64,000 nt of DNA from Uranotaenia lowii (taxonomy: Eukaryota; Arthropoda; Insecta; Diptera; Culicidae), in the NCBI RefSeq assembly GCF_029784155.1, contig NW_026597344.1, positions 1 through 64,000 of the forward strand. The letters run 5' to 3'. Shown here in pieces: positions 51,701-62,586 of the stretch (the first letter of the stretch is position 1; every line of letters begins with the position of its first letter). The notes beneath the pieces were generated by a model. The model ran no database searches. It was not told the DNA's origin and saw nothing but the letters and a program-made list of their open reading frames with translations. Both the position numbers and the translations under genes were made by a program.

Positions 51701-52801
51701 TCGATCCGTTCGAACCGTAGAAACCGTCCAAGCTGTACAAATTGTCCAAATCGTTCAAATTAATCCAGAAACTTAGAAATTCAATAAACTTTAAATGAAA
51801 TAATTATTTTTCTGAATTTTATAGAAGCTTAGATAAAAAATTGTGTCTTAGTTATTTTTCTGGAGCCTCCGAACCGTAGGAAACACCTGAACCGTAGGAA
51901 CCGTTCGATCCGTTCGAACCGTAGAAACCGTCCAAGCTGTACAAATTGTCCAAATCGTTCAAATTAATCCAGAAACTTAGAAATTCAATAAACTTTAAAT
52001 GAAATAATTATTTTTCTGAATTTTATAGAAGCTTAGATAAAAAATTGTGTCTTAGTTATTTTTCTGGAGCCTCCGAACCGTAGGAAACACCTGAACCGTA
52101 GGAACCGTTCGATCCGTTCGAACCGTAGAAACCGTCCAAGCTGTACAAATTGTCCAAATCGTTCAAATTAATCCAGAAACTTAGAAATTCAATAAACTTT
52201 AAATGAAATAATTATTTTTCTGAATTTTATAGAAGCTTAGATAAAAAATTGTGTCTTAGTTATTTTTCTGGAGCCTCCGAACCGTAGGAAACACCTGAAC
52301 CGTAGGAACCGTTCGATCCGTTCGAACCGTAGAAACCGTCCAAGCTGTACAAATTGTCCAAATCGTTCAAATTAATCCAGAAACTTAGAAATTCAATAAA
52401 CTTTAAATGAAATAATTATTTTTCTGAATTTTATAGAAGCTTAGATAAAAAATTGTGTCTTAGTTATTTTTCTGGAGCCTCCGAACCGTAGGAAACACCT
52501 GAACCGTAGGAACCGTTCGATCCGTTCGAACCGTAGAAACCGTCCAAGCTGTACAAATTGTCCAAATCGTTCAAATTAATCCAGAAACTTAGAAATTCAA
52601 TAAACTTTAAATGAAATAATTATTTTTCTGAATTTTATAGAAGCTTAGATAAAAAATTGTGTCTTAGTTATTTTTCTGGAGCCTCCGAACCGTAGGAAAC
52701 ACCTGAACCGTAGGAACCGTTCGATCCGTTCGAACCGTAGAAACCGTCCAAGCTGTACAAATTGTCCAAATCGTTCAAATTAATCCAGAAACTTAGAAAT
52801 T
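48518..52801 (+). repeat. Mosaic zone with local markers, then an A2 run
   Basis: Twenty-one units: D4, D1, D2g, C1, A2u, E2kg, A1 with attctgtc and g, C1, A2u, E2k, A2, A2, D2g, C1, A2u, E2k, then five A2. Local marks: g is ctgtagaaatt (48926, 49538, 49742, 50966), u is gaaatcgtcc (49334, 50150, 51374), k is acttgaaata (49538, 50354, 51578). The cassette D2g-C1-A2u-E2k occurs at 48926 and 50966, and C1-A2u-E2k also at 49946. Marks u and k were found nowhere else, so this zone diversified and amplified locally. Confidence 0.88.
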
Positions 52802-55800
52802 CAATATACTTTAAATAAAATTCTTATTTTTCTACATTTTATAGAAGCTTAGATATAAAATTGTGTCTTAGTTATTTTTCTGGAGCCTCCGAACCGTAGA
52901 AAACACCTGAACCGTAGGAACCGTTCGATCCGTTCGAACCGTAGAAACCGTCCAAGCTGTACAAATTGTCCAAATCGTTCAAATTAATCCAGAAACTTAG
53001 AAATTCAATATACTTTAAATAAAATTCTTATTTTTCTACATTTTATAGAAGCTTAGATATAAAATTGTGTCTTAGTTATTTTTCTGGAGCCTCCGAACCG
53101 TAGGAAACACCTGAACCGTAGGAACCGTTCGATCCGTTCGAACCGTAGAAACCGTCCAAGCTGTACAAATTGTCCAAATCGTTCAAATTAATCCAGAAAC
53201 TTAGAAATTCAATAAACTTTAAATGAAATAATTATTTTTCTGAATTTTATAGAAGCTTAGATAAAAAAATGTGTCTTAGTTATTTTTCTGGAGCCTCCGA
53301 ACCGTAGGAAACACCTGAACCGTAGGAACCGTTCGATCCGTTCGAACCGTAGAAACCGTCCAAGCTGTACAAATTATCCAAATCGTTCAAATTAATCCAG
53401 AAACTTAGAAATTCAATAAACTTTAAATGAAATAATTATTTCTCTACATTTTATAGAAGCTTAGATAAAAAATTGTGTCTTAGTTATTTTTCTGGAGCCT
53501 CCGAACCATAGGAAACACCTGAACCGTAGGAACCGTTCGATCCGTTCGAACCGTAGAAACCGTCCAAGCTGTACAAATTGTCCAAATCGTTCAAATTAAT
53601 CCAGAAACTTAGAAATTCAATATACTTTAAATAAAATTCTTATTTTTCTGAATTTTATAGAAGCTTAGATATAAAATTGTGTCTTAGTTATTTTTCTGGA
53701 GCCTCCGAACCGTAGGAAACACCTGAACCGTAGGAACCGTTCGATCCGTTCGAACCGTAGAAACCGTCCAAGCTGTACAAATTGTCAAAATCGTTCAAAT
53801 TAATCCAGAAACTTAGAAATTCAATAAACTTTAAATGAAATAATTATTTTTCTGAATTTTATAGAAGCTTAGATAAAAAATTGTGTCTTAGTTATTTTTC
53901 TGGAGCCTCCGAACCGTAGGAAACACCTGAACCGTAGGAACCGTTCGATCCGTTCGAACCGTAGAAACCGTCCAAGCTGTACAAATTGTCCAAATCGTTC
54001 AAATTAATCCAGAAACTTAGAAATTCAATGAACATTAAATAAAATTATTATTTTTCTGCATTTTATATAAGCTTAGATATAAAATTGTGTCTTAGTTATT
54101 TTTCTGGAGCCTCCGAACCGTAGAAAACACCTGAACCGTAGGAACCGTTCGATCCGTTCGAACCGTAGAAACCGTCCAAGCTGTACAAATTGTCCAAATC
54201 GTTCAAATTAATCCAGAAACTTAGAAATTCAATATACTTTAAATAAAATTCTTATTTTTCTACATTTTATAGAAGCTTAGATATAAAATTGTGTCTTAGT
54301 TATTTTTCTGGAGCCTCCGAACCGTAGGAAACACCTGAACCGTAGGAACCGTTCGATCCGTTCGAACCGTAGAAACCGTCCAAGCTGTACAAATTGTCCA
54401 AATCGTTCAAATTAATCCAGAAACTTAGAAATTCAATATACTTTAAATAAAATTCTTATTTTTCTACATTTTATAGAAGGTTAGATATAAAATTGTGTCT
54501 TAGTTATTTTTCTGGAGCCTCCGAACCGTAGAAAACACCTGAACCGTAGGAACCGTTCGATCCGTTCGAACCGTAGAAACCGTCCAAGCTGTACAAATTG
54601 TCCAAATCGTTCAAATTAATCCAGAAACTTAGAAATTCAATATACTTTAAATAAAATTCTTATTTTTCTGAATTTTATAGAAGCTTAGACATAAAATTGT
54701 GTCTTAGTTATTTTTCTGGAGCCTCCGAACCGTAGGAAACACCTGAACCGTAGGAACCGTTCGATCCGTTCGAACCGTAGAAACCGTCCAAGCTGTACAA
54801 ATTGTCCAAATCGTTCAAATTAATCCAGAAACTTAGAAATTCAATATACTTTAAATAAAATTCTTATTTTTCTGAATTTTATAGAAGCTTAGATATAAAA
54901 TTGTGTCTTAGTTATTTTTCTGGAGCCTCCGAACCGTAGGAAACACCTGAACCGTAGGAACCGTTCGATCCGTTCGAACCGTAGAAACCGTCCAAGCTGT
55001 ACAAATTGTCCAAATCGTTCAAATTAATCCAGAAACTTAGAAATTCAATATACTTTAAATAAAATTCTTATTTTTCTACATTTTATAGAAGCTTAGATAT
55101 AAAATTGTGTCTTAGTTATTTTTCTGGAGCCTCCGAACCGTAGGAAACACCTGAACCGTAGGAACCGTTCGATCCGTTCGAACCGTAGAAACCGTCCAAG
55201 CTGTACAAATTGTCCAAATCGTTCAAATTAATCCAGAAACTTAGAAATTCAATATACTTTAAATAAAATTCTTATTTTTCTGAATTTTATAGAAGCTTAG
55301 ACATAAAATTGTGTCTTAGTTATTTTTCTGGAGCCTCCGAACCGTAGGAAACACCTGAACCGTAGGAACCGTTCGATCCGTTCGAACCGTAGAAACCGTC
55401 CAAGCTGTACAAATTGTCCAAATCGTTCAAATTAATCCAGAAACTTAGAAATTCAATATACTTTAAATAAAATTCTTATTTTTCTACATTTTATAGAAGC
55501 TTAGATATAAAATTGTGTCTTAGTTATTTTTCTGGAGCCTCCGAACCGTAGAAAACACCTGAACCGTAGGAACCGTTCGATCCGTTCGAACCGTAGAAAC
55601 CGTCCAAGCTGTACAAATTGTCCAAATCGTTCAAATTAATCCAGAAACTTAGAAATTCAATATACTTTAAATAAAATTCTTATTTTTCTACATTTTATAG
55701 AAGCTTAGATATAAAATTGTGTCTTAGTTATTTTTCTGGAGCCTCCGAACCGTAGGAAACACCTGAACCGTAGGAACCGTTCGATCCGTTCGAACCGTAG

Positions 55801-57085
55801 AAACCGTCCAAGCTGTACAAATTGTCCAAATCGTTCAAATTAATCCAGAAACTTAGAAATTCAATATACTTTAAATAAAATTCTTATTTTTCTGAATTTT
55901 ATAGAAGCTTAGATATAAAATTCTGTCTTAGTTATTTTTCTGGAGCCTCCGAACCGTAGGAAACACCTGAACCGTAGGAACCGTTCGATCCGTTCGAACC
56001 GTAGAAACCGTCCAAGCTGTACAAATTGTCCAAATCGTTCAAATTAATCCAGAAACTTAGAAATTCAATATACTTTAAATAAAATTCTTATTTTTCTACA
56101 TTTTATAGAAGTTTAGATATAAAATTGTGTCTTAGTTATTTTTCTGGAGCCTCCGAACCGTAGAAAACACCTGAACCGTAGGAACCGTTCGATCCGTTCG
56201 AACCGTAGAAACCGTCCAAGCTGTACAAATTGTCCAAATCGTTCAAATTAATCCAGAAACTTAGAAATTCAATATACTTTAAATAAAATTCTTATTTTTC
56301 TACATTTTATAGAAGCTTAGATATAAAATTGTGTCTTAGTTATTTTTCTGGAGCCTCCGAACCGTAGGAAACACCTGAACCGTAGGAACCGTTCGATCCG
56401 TTCGAACCGTAGAAACCGTCCAAGCTGTACAAATTGTCCAAATCGTTCAAATTAATCCAGAAACTTAGAAATTCAATATACTTTAAATAAAATTCTTATT
56501 TTTCTACATTTTATAGAAGCTTAGATATAAAATTGTGTCTTAGTTATTTTTCTGGAGCCTCCGAACCGTAGAAAACACCTGAACCGTAGGAACCGTTCGA
56601 TCCGTTCGAACCGTAGAAACCGTCCAAGCTGTAGAAATTGTCCAAATCGTTCAAATTAATCCAGAAACTTAGAAATTCAATGAACATTAAATAAAATTAT
56701 TATTTTTCTGCATTTTATATAAGCTTAGATATAAAATTGTGTCTTAGTTATTTTTCTGGAGCCTCCGAACCGTAGGAAACACCTGAACCGTAGGAACCGT
56801 TCGATCCGTTCGAACCGTAGAAACCGTCCAAGCTGTACAAATTGTCCAAATCGTTCAAATTAATCCAGAAACTTAGAAATTCAATAAACTTTAAATGAAA
56901 TAATTATTTTTCTGAATTTTATAGAAGCTTAGATAAAAAATTGTGTCTTAGTTATTTTTCTGGAGCCTCCGAACCGTAGGAAACACCTGAACCGTAGGAA
57001 CCGTTCGATCCGTTCGAACCGTAGAAACCGTCCAAGCTGTACAAATTGTCCAAATCGTTCAAATTAATCCAGAAACTTAGAAATT
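52802..57085 (+). repeat. Scrambled, condensed version of super-block units
   Basis: Twenty-one units: D2, D1, A3 (attatcc), B (gaaccatagg), E2, A2, C1 with gtagaaaac, D1, D3, E1, E2, D1, E1, D2, D1, E3, D4, D1, D2g, C1, A2. Many rare alleles of the super-blocks appear (gaaccatagg, gaaggtta, gacata, attctgtc, gaagttta) but in shortened and reordered form. The five units E3, D4, D1, D2g, C1 (55862-56881) match 48314-49333, offset 7,548. The zone looks like an older or more recombined relative of the super-block. Confidence 0.85.
54026..54229 (+). repeat. Hybrid monomer, C1 start with D2 ladder
   Basis: The AT-rich half is C1 (caatgaac, ctgcattt, tataag) but the ladder has gtagaaaac, a mark otherwise seen only in D units. 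The switch lies between the tataag word and the ladder, about the same part of the monomer as the switch at 31799. Confidence 0.8.
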
Positions 57086-58105
57086 CAATAAACTTTAAAT
57101 GAAATAATTATTTTTCTGAATTTTATAGAAGCTTAGATAAAAAATTGTGTCTTAGTTATTTTTCTGGAGCCTCCGAACCGTAGGAAACACCTGAACCGTA
57201 GGAACCGTTCGATCCGTTCGAACCGTAGAAACCGTCCAAGCTTTACAAATTGTCCAAATCGTTCAAATTAATCCAGAAACTTAGAAATTCAATAAACTTT
57301 AAATGAAATAATTATTTCTCTACATTTTATAGAAGCTTAGATAAAAAATTGTGTCTTAGTTATTTTTCTGGAGCCTCCGAACCGTAGGAAACACCTGAAC
57401 CGTAGGAACCGTTCGATCCGTTCGAACCGTAGAAACCGTCCAAGCTGTACAAATTGTCCAAATCGTTCAAATTAATCCAGAAACTTAGAAATTCAATAAA
57501 CTTTAAATGAAATAATTATTTTTCTGAATTTTATAGAAGCTTAGATAAAAAATTGTGTCTTAGTTATTTTTCTGGAGCCTCCGAACCGTAGGAAACACCT
57601 GAACCGTAGGAACCGTTCGATCCGTTCGAACCGTAGAAACCGTCCAAGCTGTACAAATTGTCCAAATCGTTCAAATTAATCCAGAAACTTAGAAATTCAA
57701 TAAACTTTAAATGAAATAATTATTTCTCTACATTTTATAGAAGCTTAGATAAAAAATTGTGTCTTAGTTATTTTTCTGGAGCCTCCGAACCGTAGGAAAC
57801 ACCTGAACCGTAGGAACCGTTCGATCCGTTCGAACCGTAGAAACCGTCCAAGCTGTACAAATTGTCCAAATCGTTCAAATTAATCCAGAAACTTAGAAAT
57901 TCAATAAACTTTAAATGAAATAATTATTTTTCTGAATTTTATAGAAGCTTAGATAAAAAATTGTGTCTTAGTTATTTTTCTGGAGCCTCCGAACCGTAGG
58001 AAACACCTGAACCGTAGGAACCGTTCGATCCGTTCGAACCGTAGAAACCGTCCAAACTGTACAAATTGTCCAAATCGTTCAAATTTATCCAGAAACTTAG
58101 AAATT

Positions 58106-58513
58106 CAATATACTTTAAATAAAATTCTTATTTTTCTGAATTTTATAGAAGCTTAGATAAAAAATTGTGTCTTAGTTATTTTTCTGGAGCCTCCGAACCG
58201 TAGGAAACACCTGAACCGTAGGAACCGTTCGATCCGTTCGAACCGTAGAAACCGTCCAAGCTGTACAAATTGTCCAAATCGTTCAAATTAATCCAGAAAC
58301 TTAGAAATTCAATATACTTTAAATAAAATTCTTATTTTTCTGAATTTTATAGAAGCTTAGATAAAAAATTGTGTCTTAGTTATTTTTCTGGAGCCTCCGA
58401 ACCGTAGGAAACACCTGAACCGTAGGAACCGTTCGATCCGTTCGAACCGTAGAAACCGTCCAAGCTGTACAAATTGTCCAAATCGTTCAAATTAATCCAG
58501 AAACTTAGAAATT
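58106..58513 (+). repeat. Two tandem hybrid monomers, E start with A2 tail
   Basis: Both units (58106, 58310) begin caatatac with aattctta and ctgaattt, as in E, but then read gataaaaaattg, as in A2. They are identical in type and adjacent, so the hybrid formed once and was then duplicated. Confidence 0.8.
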
Positions 58514-61500
58514 CAATAAACTTTAAATGAAATAATTATTTCTCTACATTTTATAGAAGCTTAGATAAAAAATTGTGTCTTAGTTATTTTTCTGGAGCCT
58601 CCGAACCGTAGGAAACACCTGAACCGTAGGAACCGTTCGATCCGTTCGAACCGTAGAAACCGTCCAAGCTGTACAAATTGTCCAAATCGTTCAAATTAAT
58701 CCAGAAACTTAGAAATTCAATAAACTTTAAATGAAATAATTATTTTTCTGAATTTTATAGAAGCTTAGATAAAAAATTGTGTCTTAGTTATTTTTCTGGA
58801 GCCTCCGAACCGTAGGAAACACCTGAACCGTAGGAACCGTTCGATCCGTTCGAACCGTAGAAACCGTCCAAGCTGTACAAATTGTCCAAATCGTTCAAAT
58901 TAATCCAGAAACTTAGAAATTCAATAAACTTTAAATGAAATAATTATTTTTCTGAATTTTATAGAAGCTTAGATAAAAAATTGTGTCTTAGTTATTTTTC
59001 TGGAGCCTCCGAACCGTAGGAAACACCTGAACCGTAGGAACCGTTCGATCCGTTCGAACCGTAGAAACCGTCCAAGCTGTACAAATTGTCCAAATCGTTC
59101 AAATTAATCCAGAAACTTAGAAATTCAATAAACTTTAAATGAAATAATTATTTTTCTGAATTTTATAGAAGCTTAGATAAAAAATTGTGTCTTAGTTATT
59201 TTTCTGGAGCCTCCGAACCGTAGGAAACACCTGAACCGTAGGAACCGTTCGATCCGTTCGAACCGTAGAAACCGTCCAAGCTGTACAAATTGTCCAAATC
59301 GTTCAAATTAATCCAGAAACTTAGAAATTCAATAAACTTTAAATGAAATAATTATTTTTCTGAATTTTATAGAAGCTTAGATAAAAAATTGTGTCTTAGT
59401 TATTTTTCTGGAGCCTCCGAACCGTAGGAAACACCTGAACCGTAGGAACCGTTCGATCCGTTCGAACCGTAGAAACCGTCCAAGCTGTACAAATTGTCCA
59501 AATCGTTCAAATTAATCCAGAAACTTAGAAATTCAATAAACTTTAAATGAAATAATTATTTTTCTGAATTTTATAGAAGCTTAGATAAAAAATTGTGTCT
59601 TAGTTATTTTTCTGGAGCCTCCGAACCGTAGGAAACACCTGAACCGTAGGAACCGTTCGATCCGTTCGAACCGTAGAAACCGTCCAAGCTGTACAAATTG
59701 TCCAAATCGTTCAAATTAATCCAGAAACTTAGAAATTCAATAAACTTTAAATGAAATAATTATTTTTCTGAATTTTATAGAAGCTTAGATAAAAAATTGT
59801 GTCTTAGTTATTTTTCTGGAGCCTCCGAACCGTAGGAAACACCTGAACCGTAGGAACCGTTCGATCCGTTCGAACCGTAGAAACCGTCCAAGCTTTACAA
59901 ATTGTCCAAATCGTTCAAATTAATCCAGAAACTTAGAAATTCAATAAACTTTAAATGAAATAATTATTTCTCTACATTTTATAGAAGCTTAGATAAAAAA
60001 TTGTGTCTTAGTTATTTTTCTGGAGCCTCCGAACCGTAGGAAACACCTGAACCGTAGGAACCGTTCGATCCGTTCGAACCGTAGAAACCGTCCAAGCTGT
60101 ACAAATTGTCCAAATCGTTCAAATTAATCCAGAAACTTAGAAATTCAATAAACTTTAAATGAAATAATTATTTTTCTGAATTTTATAGAAGCTTAGATAA
60201 AAAATTGTGTCTTAGTTATTTTTCTGGAGCCTCCGAACCGTAGGAAACACCTGAACCGTAGGAACCGTTCGATCCGTTCGAACCGTAGAAACCGTCCAAG
60301 CTGTACAAATTGTCCAAATCGTTCAAATTAATCCAGAAACTTAGAAATTCAATAAACTTTAAATGAAATAATTATTTTTCTGAATTTTATAGAAGCTTAG
60401 ATAAAAAATTGTGTCTTAGTTATTTTTCTGGAGCCTCCGAACCGTAGGAAACACCTGAACCGTAGGAACCGTTCGATCCGTTCGAACCGTAGAAACCGTC
60501 CAAGCTTTACAAATTGTCCAAATCGTTCAAATTAATCCAGAAACTTAGAAATTCAATAAACTTTAAATGAAATAATTATTTCTCTACATTTTATAGAAGC
60601 TTAGATAAAAAATTGTGTCTTAGTTATTTTTCTGGAGCCTCCGAACCGTAGGAAACACCTGAACCGTAGGAACCGTTCGATCCGTTCGAACCGTAGAAAC
60701 CGTCCAAGCTGTACAAATTGTCCAAATCGTTCAAATTAATCCAGAAACTTAGAAATTCAATAAACTTTAAATGAAATAATTATTTTTCTGAATTTTATAG
60801 AAGCTTAGATAAAAAATTGTGTCTTAGTTATTTTTCTGGAGCCTCCGAACCGTAGGAAACACCTGAACCGTAGGAACCGTTCGATCCGTTCGAACCGTAG
60901 AAACCGTCCAAGCTGTACAAATTGTCCAAATCGTTCAAATTAATCCAGAAACTTAGAAATTCAATAAACTTTAAATGAAATAATTATTTTTCTGAATTTT
61001 ATAGAAGCTTAGATAAAAAATTGTGTCTTAGTTATTTTTCTGGAGCCTCCGAATCGTAGGAAACACCTGAACCGTAGGAACCGTTCGATCCGTTCGAACC
61101 GTAGAAACCGTCCAAGCTGTACAAATTGTCCAAATCGTTCAAATTAATCCAGAAACTTAGAAATTCAATAAACTTTAAATGAAATAATTATTTTTCTGAA
61201 TTTTATAGAAGCTTAGATAAAAAATTGTGTCTTAGTTATTTTTCTGGAGCCTCCGAACCGTAGGAAACACCTGAACCGTAGGAACCGTTCGATCCGTTCG
61301 AACCGTAGAAACCGTCCAAGCTTTACAAATTGTCCAAATCGTTCAAATTAATCCAGAAACTTAGAAATTCAATAAACTTTAAATGAAATAATTATTTCTC
61401 TACATTTTATAGAAGCTTAGATAAAAAATTGTGTCTTAGTTATTTTTCTGGAGCCTCCGAACCGTAGGAAACACCTGAACCGTAGGAACCGTTCGATCCG

Positions 61501-62389
61501 TTCGAACCGTAGAAACCGTCCAAGCTGTACAAATTGTCCAAATCGTTCAAATTAATCCAGAAACTTAGAAATTCAATAAACTTTAAATGAAATAATTATT
61601 TTTCTGAATTTTATAGAAGCTTAGATAAAAAATTGTGTCTTAGTTATTTTTCTGGAGCCTCCGAACCGTAGGAAACACCTGAACCGTAGGAACCGTTCGA
61701 TCCGTTCGAACCGTAGAAACCGTCCAAGCTGTACAAATTGTCCAAATCGTTCAAATTAATCCAGAAACTTAGAAATTCAATAAACTTTAAATGAAATAAT
61801 TATTTTTCTGAATTTTATAGAAGCTTAGATAAAAAATTGTGTCTTAGTTATTTTTCTGGAGCCTCCGAACCGTAGGAAACACCTGAACCGTAGGAACCGT
61901 TCGATCCGTTCGAACCGTAGAAACCGTCCAAGCTGTACAAATTGTCCAAATCGTTCAAATTAATCCAGAAACTTAGAAATTCAATAAACTTTAAATGAAA
62001 TAATTATTTTTCTGAATTTTATAGAAGCTTAGATAAAAAATTGTGTCTTAGTTATTTTTCTGGAGCCTCCGAACCGTAGGAAACACCTGAACCGTAGGAA
62101 CCGTTCGATCCGTTCGAACCGTAGAAACCGTCCAAGCTGTACAAATTGTCCAAATCGTTCAAATTAATCCAGAAACTTTGAAATTCAATAAACTTTAAAT
62201 GAAATAATTATTTTTCTGAATTTTATAGAAGCTTAGATAAAAAATTGTGTCTTAGTTATTTTTCTGGAGCCTCCGAACCGTAGGAAACACCTGAACCGTA
62301 GGAACCGTTCGATCCGTTCGAACCGTAGAAACCGTCCAAGCTGTACAAATTGTCCAAATCGTTCAAATTAATCCAGAAACTTAGAAATT

Positions 62390-62469
62390 CAATAAACTTT
62401 AAATGAAATAATTATTTTTCTGAATTTTATAGAAGCTTAGATAAAAAATTGTGTCTTAGTTATTTTTCT
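62390..62469 (+). repeat. AT-rich variable half of the monomer (example)
   Basis: Positions 1-80 of the reference unit contain 14 G+C in 80 bases. Most differences that define types A to F lie in the first 65 bases: the start word (caataa, caatat, caatga, caatgt), cttt versus catt, gaaata versus aaaatt, ttttct versus ttctct, the gaa/aca/gca triplet before ttttat, tagaag versus tataag, gatata/gataaa/gacata, and attgtg/agtgtg/aatgtg/attctg/atagtg. Short A and T tracts recur, so the segment may be bent, but I did not compute curvature. Confidence 0.9.
62425..62431 (-). promoter_or_regulatory. TATA-like word on the minus strand (one per monomer)
   Basis: The plus-strand word ttttata reads TATAAAA on the minus strand and recurs in every monomer (TATATAAAA in C types). 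In a DNA stretch with 17% GC such a word is expected by chance. It is recorded only because it lies upstream of the minus-strand reading of the 9-bp ladder. No initiator or other promoter element supports it. Confidence 0.12.
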
Positions 62470-62586
62470 GGAGCCTCCGAACCGTAGGAAACACCTGAAC
62501 CGTAGGAACCGTTCGATCCGTTCGAACCGTAGAAACCGTCCAAGCTGTACAAATTGTCCAAATCGTTCAAATTAATCCAGAAACTT
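62470..62586 (+). repeat. Internal 9-bp repeat ladder (example)
   Basis: From monomer position 81 the sequence divides into 9-base words: ggagcctcc, gaaccgtag, gaaacacct, gaaccgtag, gaaccgttc, gatccgttc, gaaccgtag, aaaccgtcc, aagctgtac, aaattgtcc, aaatcgttc, aaattaatc, cagaaactt, and then agaaattca running into the next unit. The central six or seven words are close to a gaaccgt(a/t)(g/c) consensus, and similarity fades toward the ends. This suggests that this half of the monomer arose by amplification of a 9-mer before the 204-bp unit was itself amplified. All ten CpGs lie here. Confidence 0.9.

Noticed and set aside
62425..62431. Working minus-strand promoter for the 47-codon frame
   Set aside because: TATAAAA is likely by chance in sequence with 17% GC. 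Only C units supply an ATG, and the frame shows no constraint across copies.
62470..62586. tRNA or tRNA-derived SINE, from GGTTCGAA on the minus strand resembling a pol III B box
   Set aside because: The match breaks at the last two bases (GG where CC is expected). It arises from the 9-mer ladder. There is no acceptable A box at the right distance and no cloverleaf.
62470..62586. CENP-B box
   Set aside because: TTCG occurs several times, but the required A at the ninth core position and the CGGG end are absent on both strands in the reference unit.
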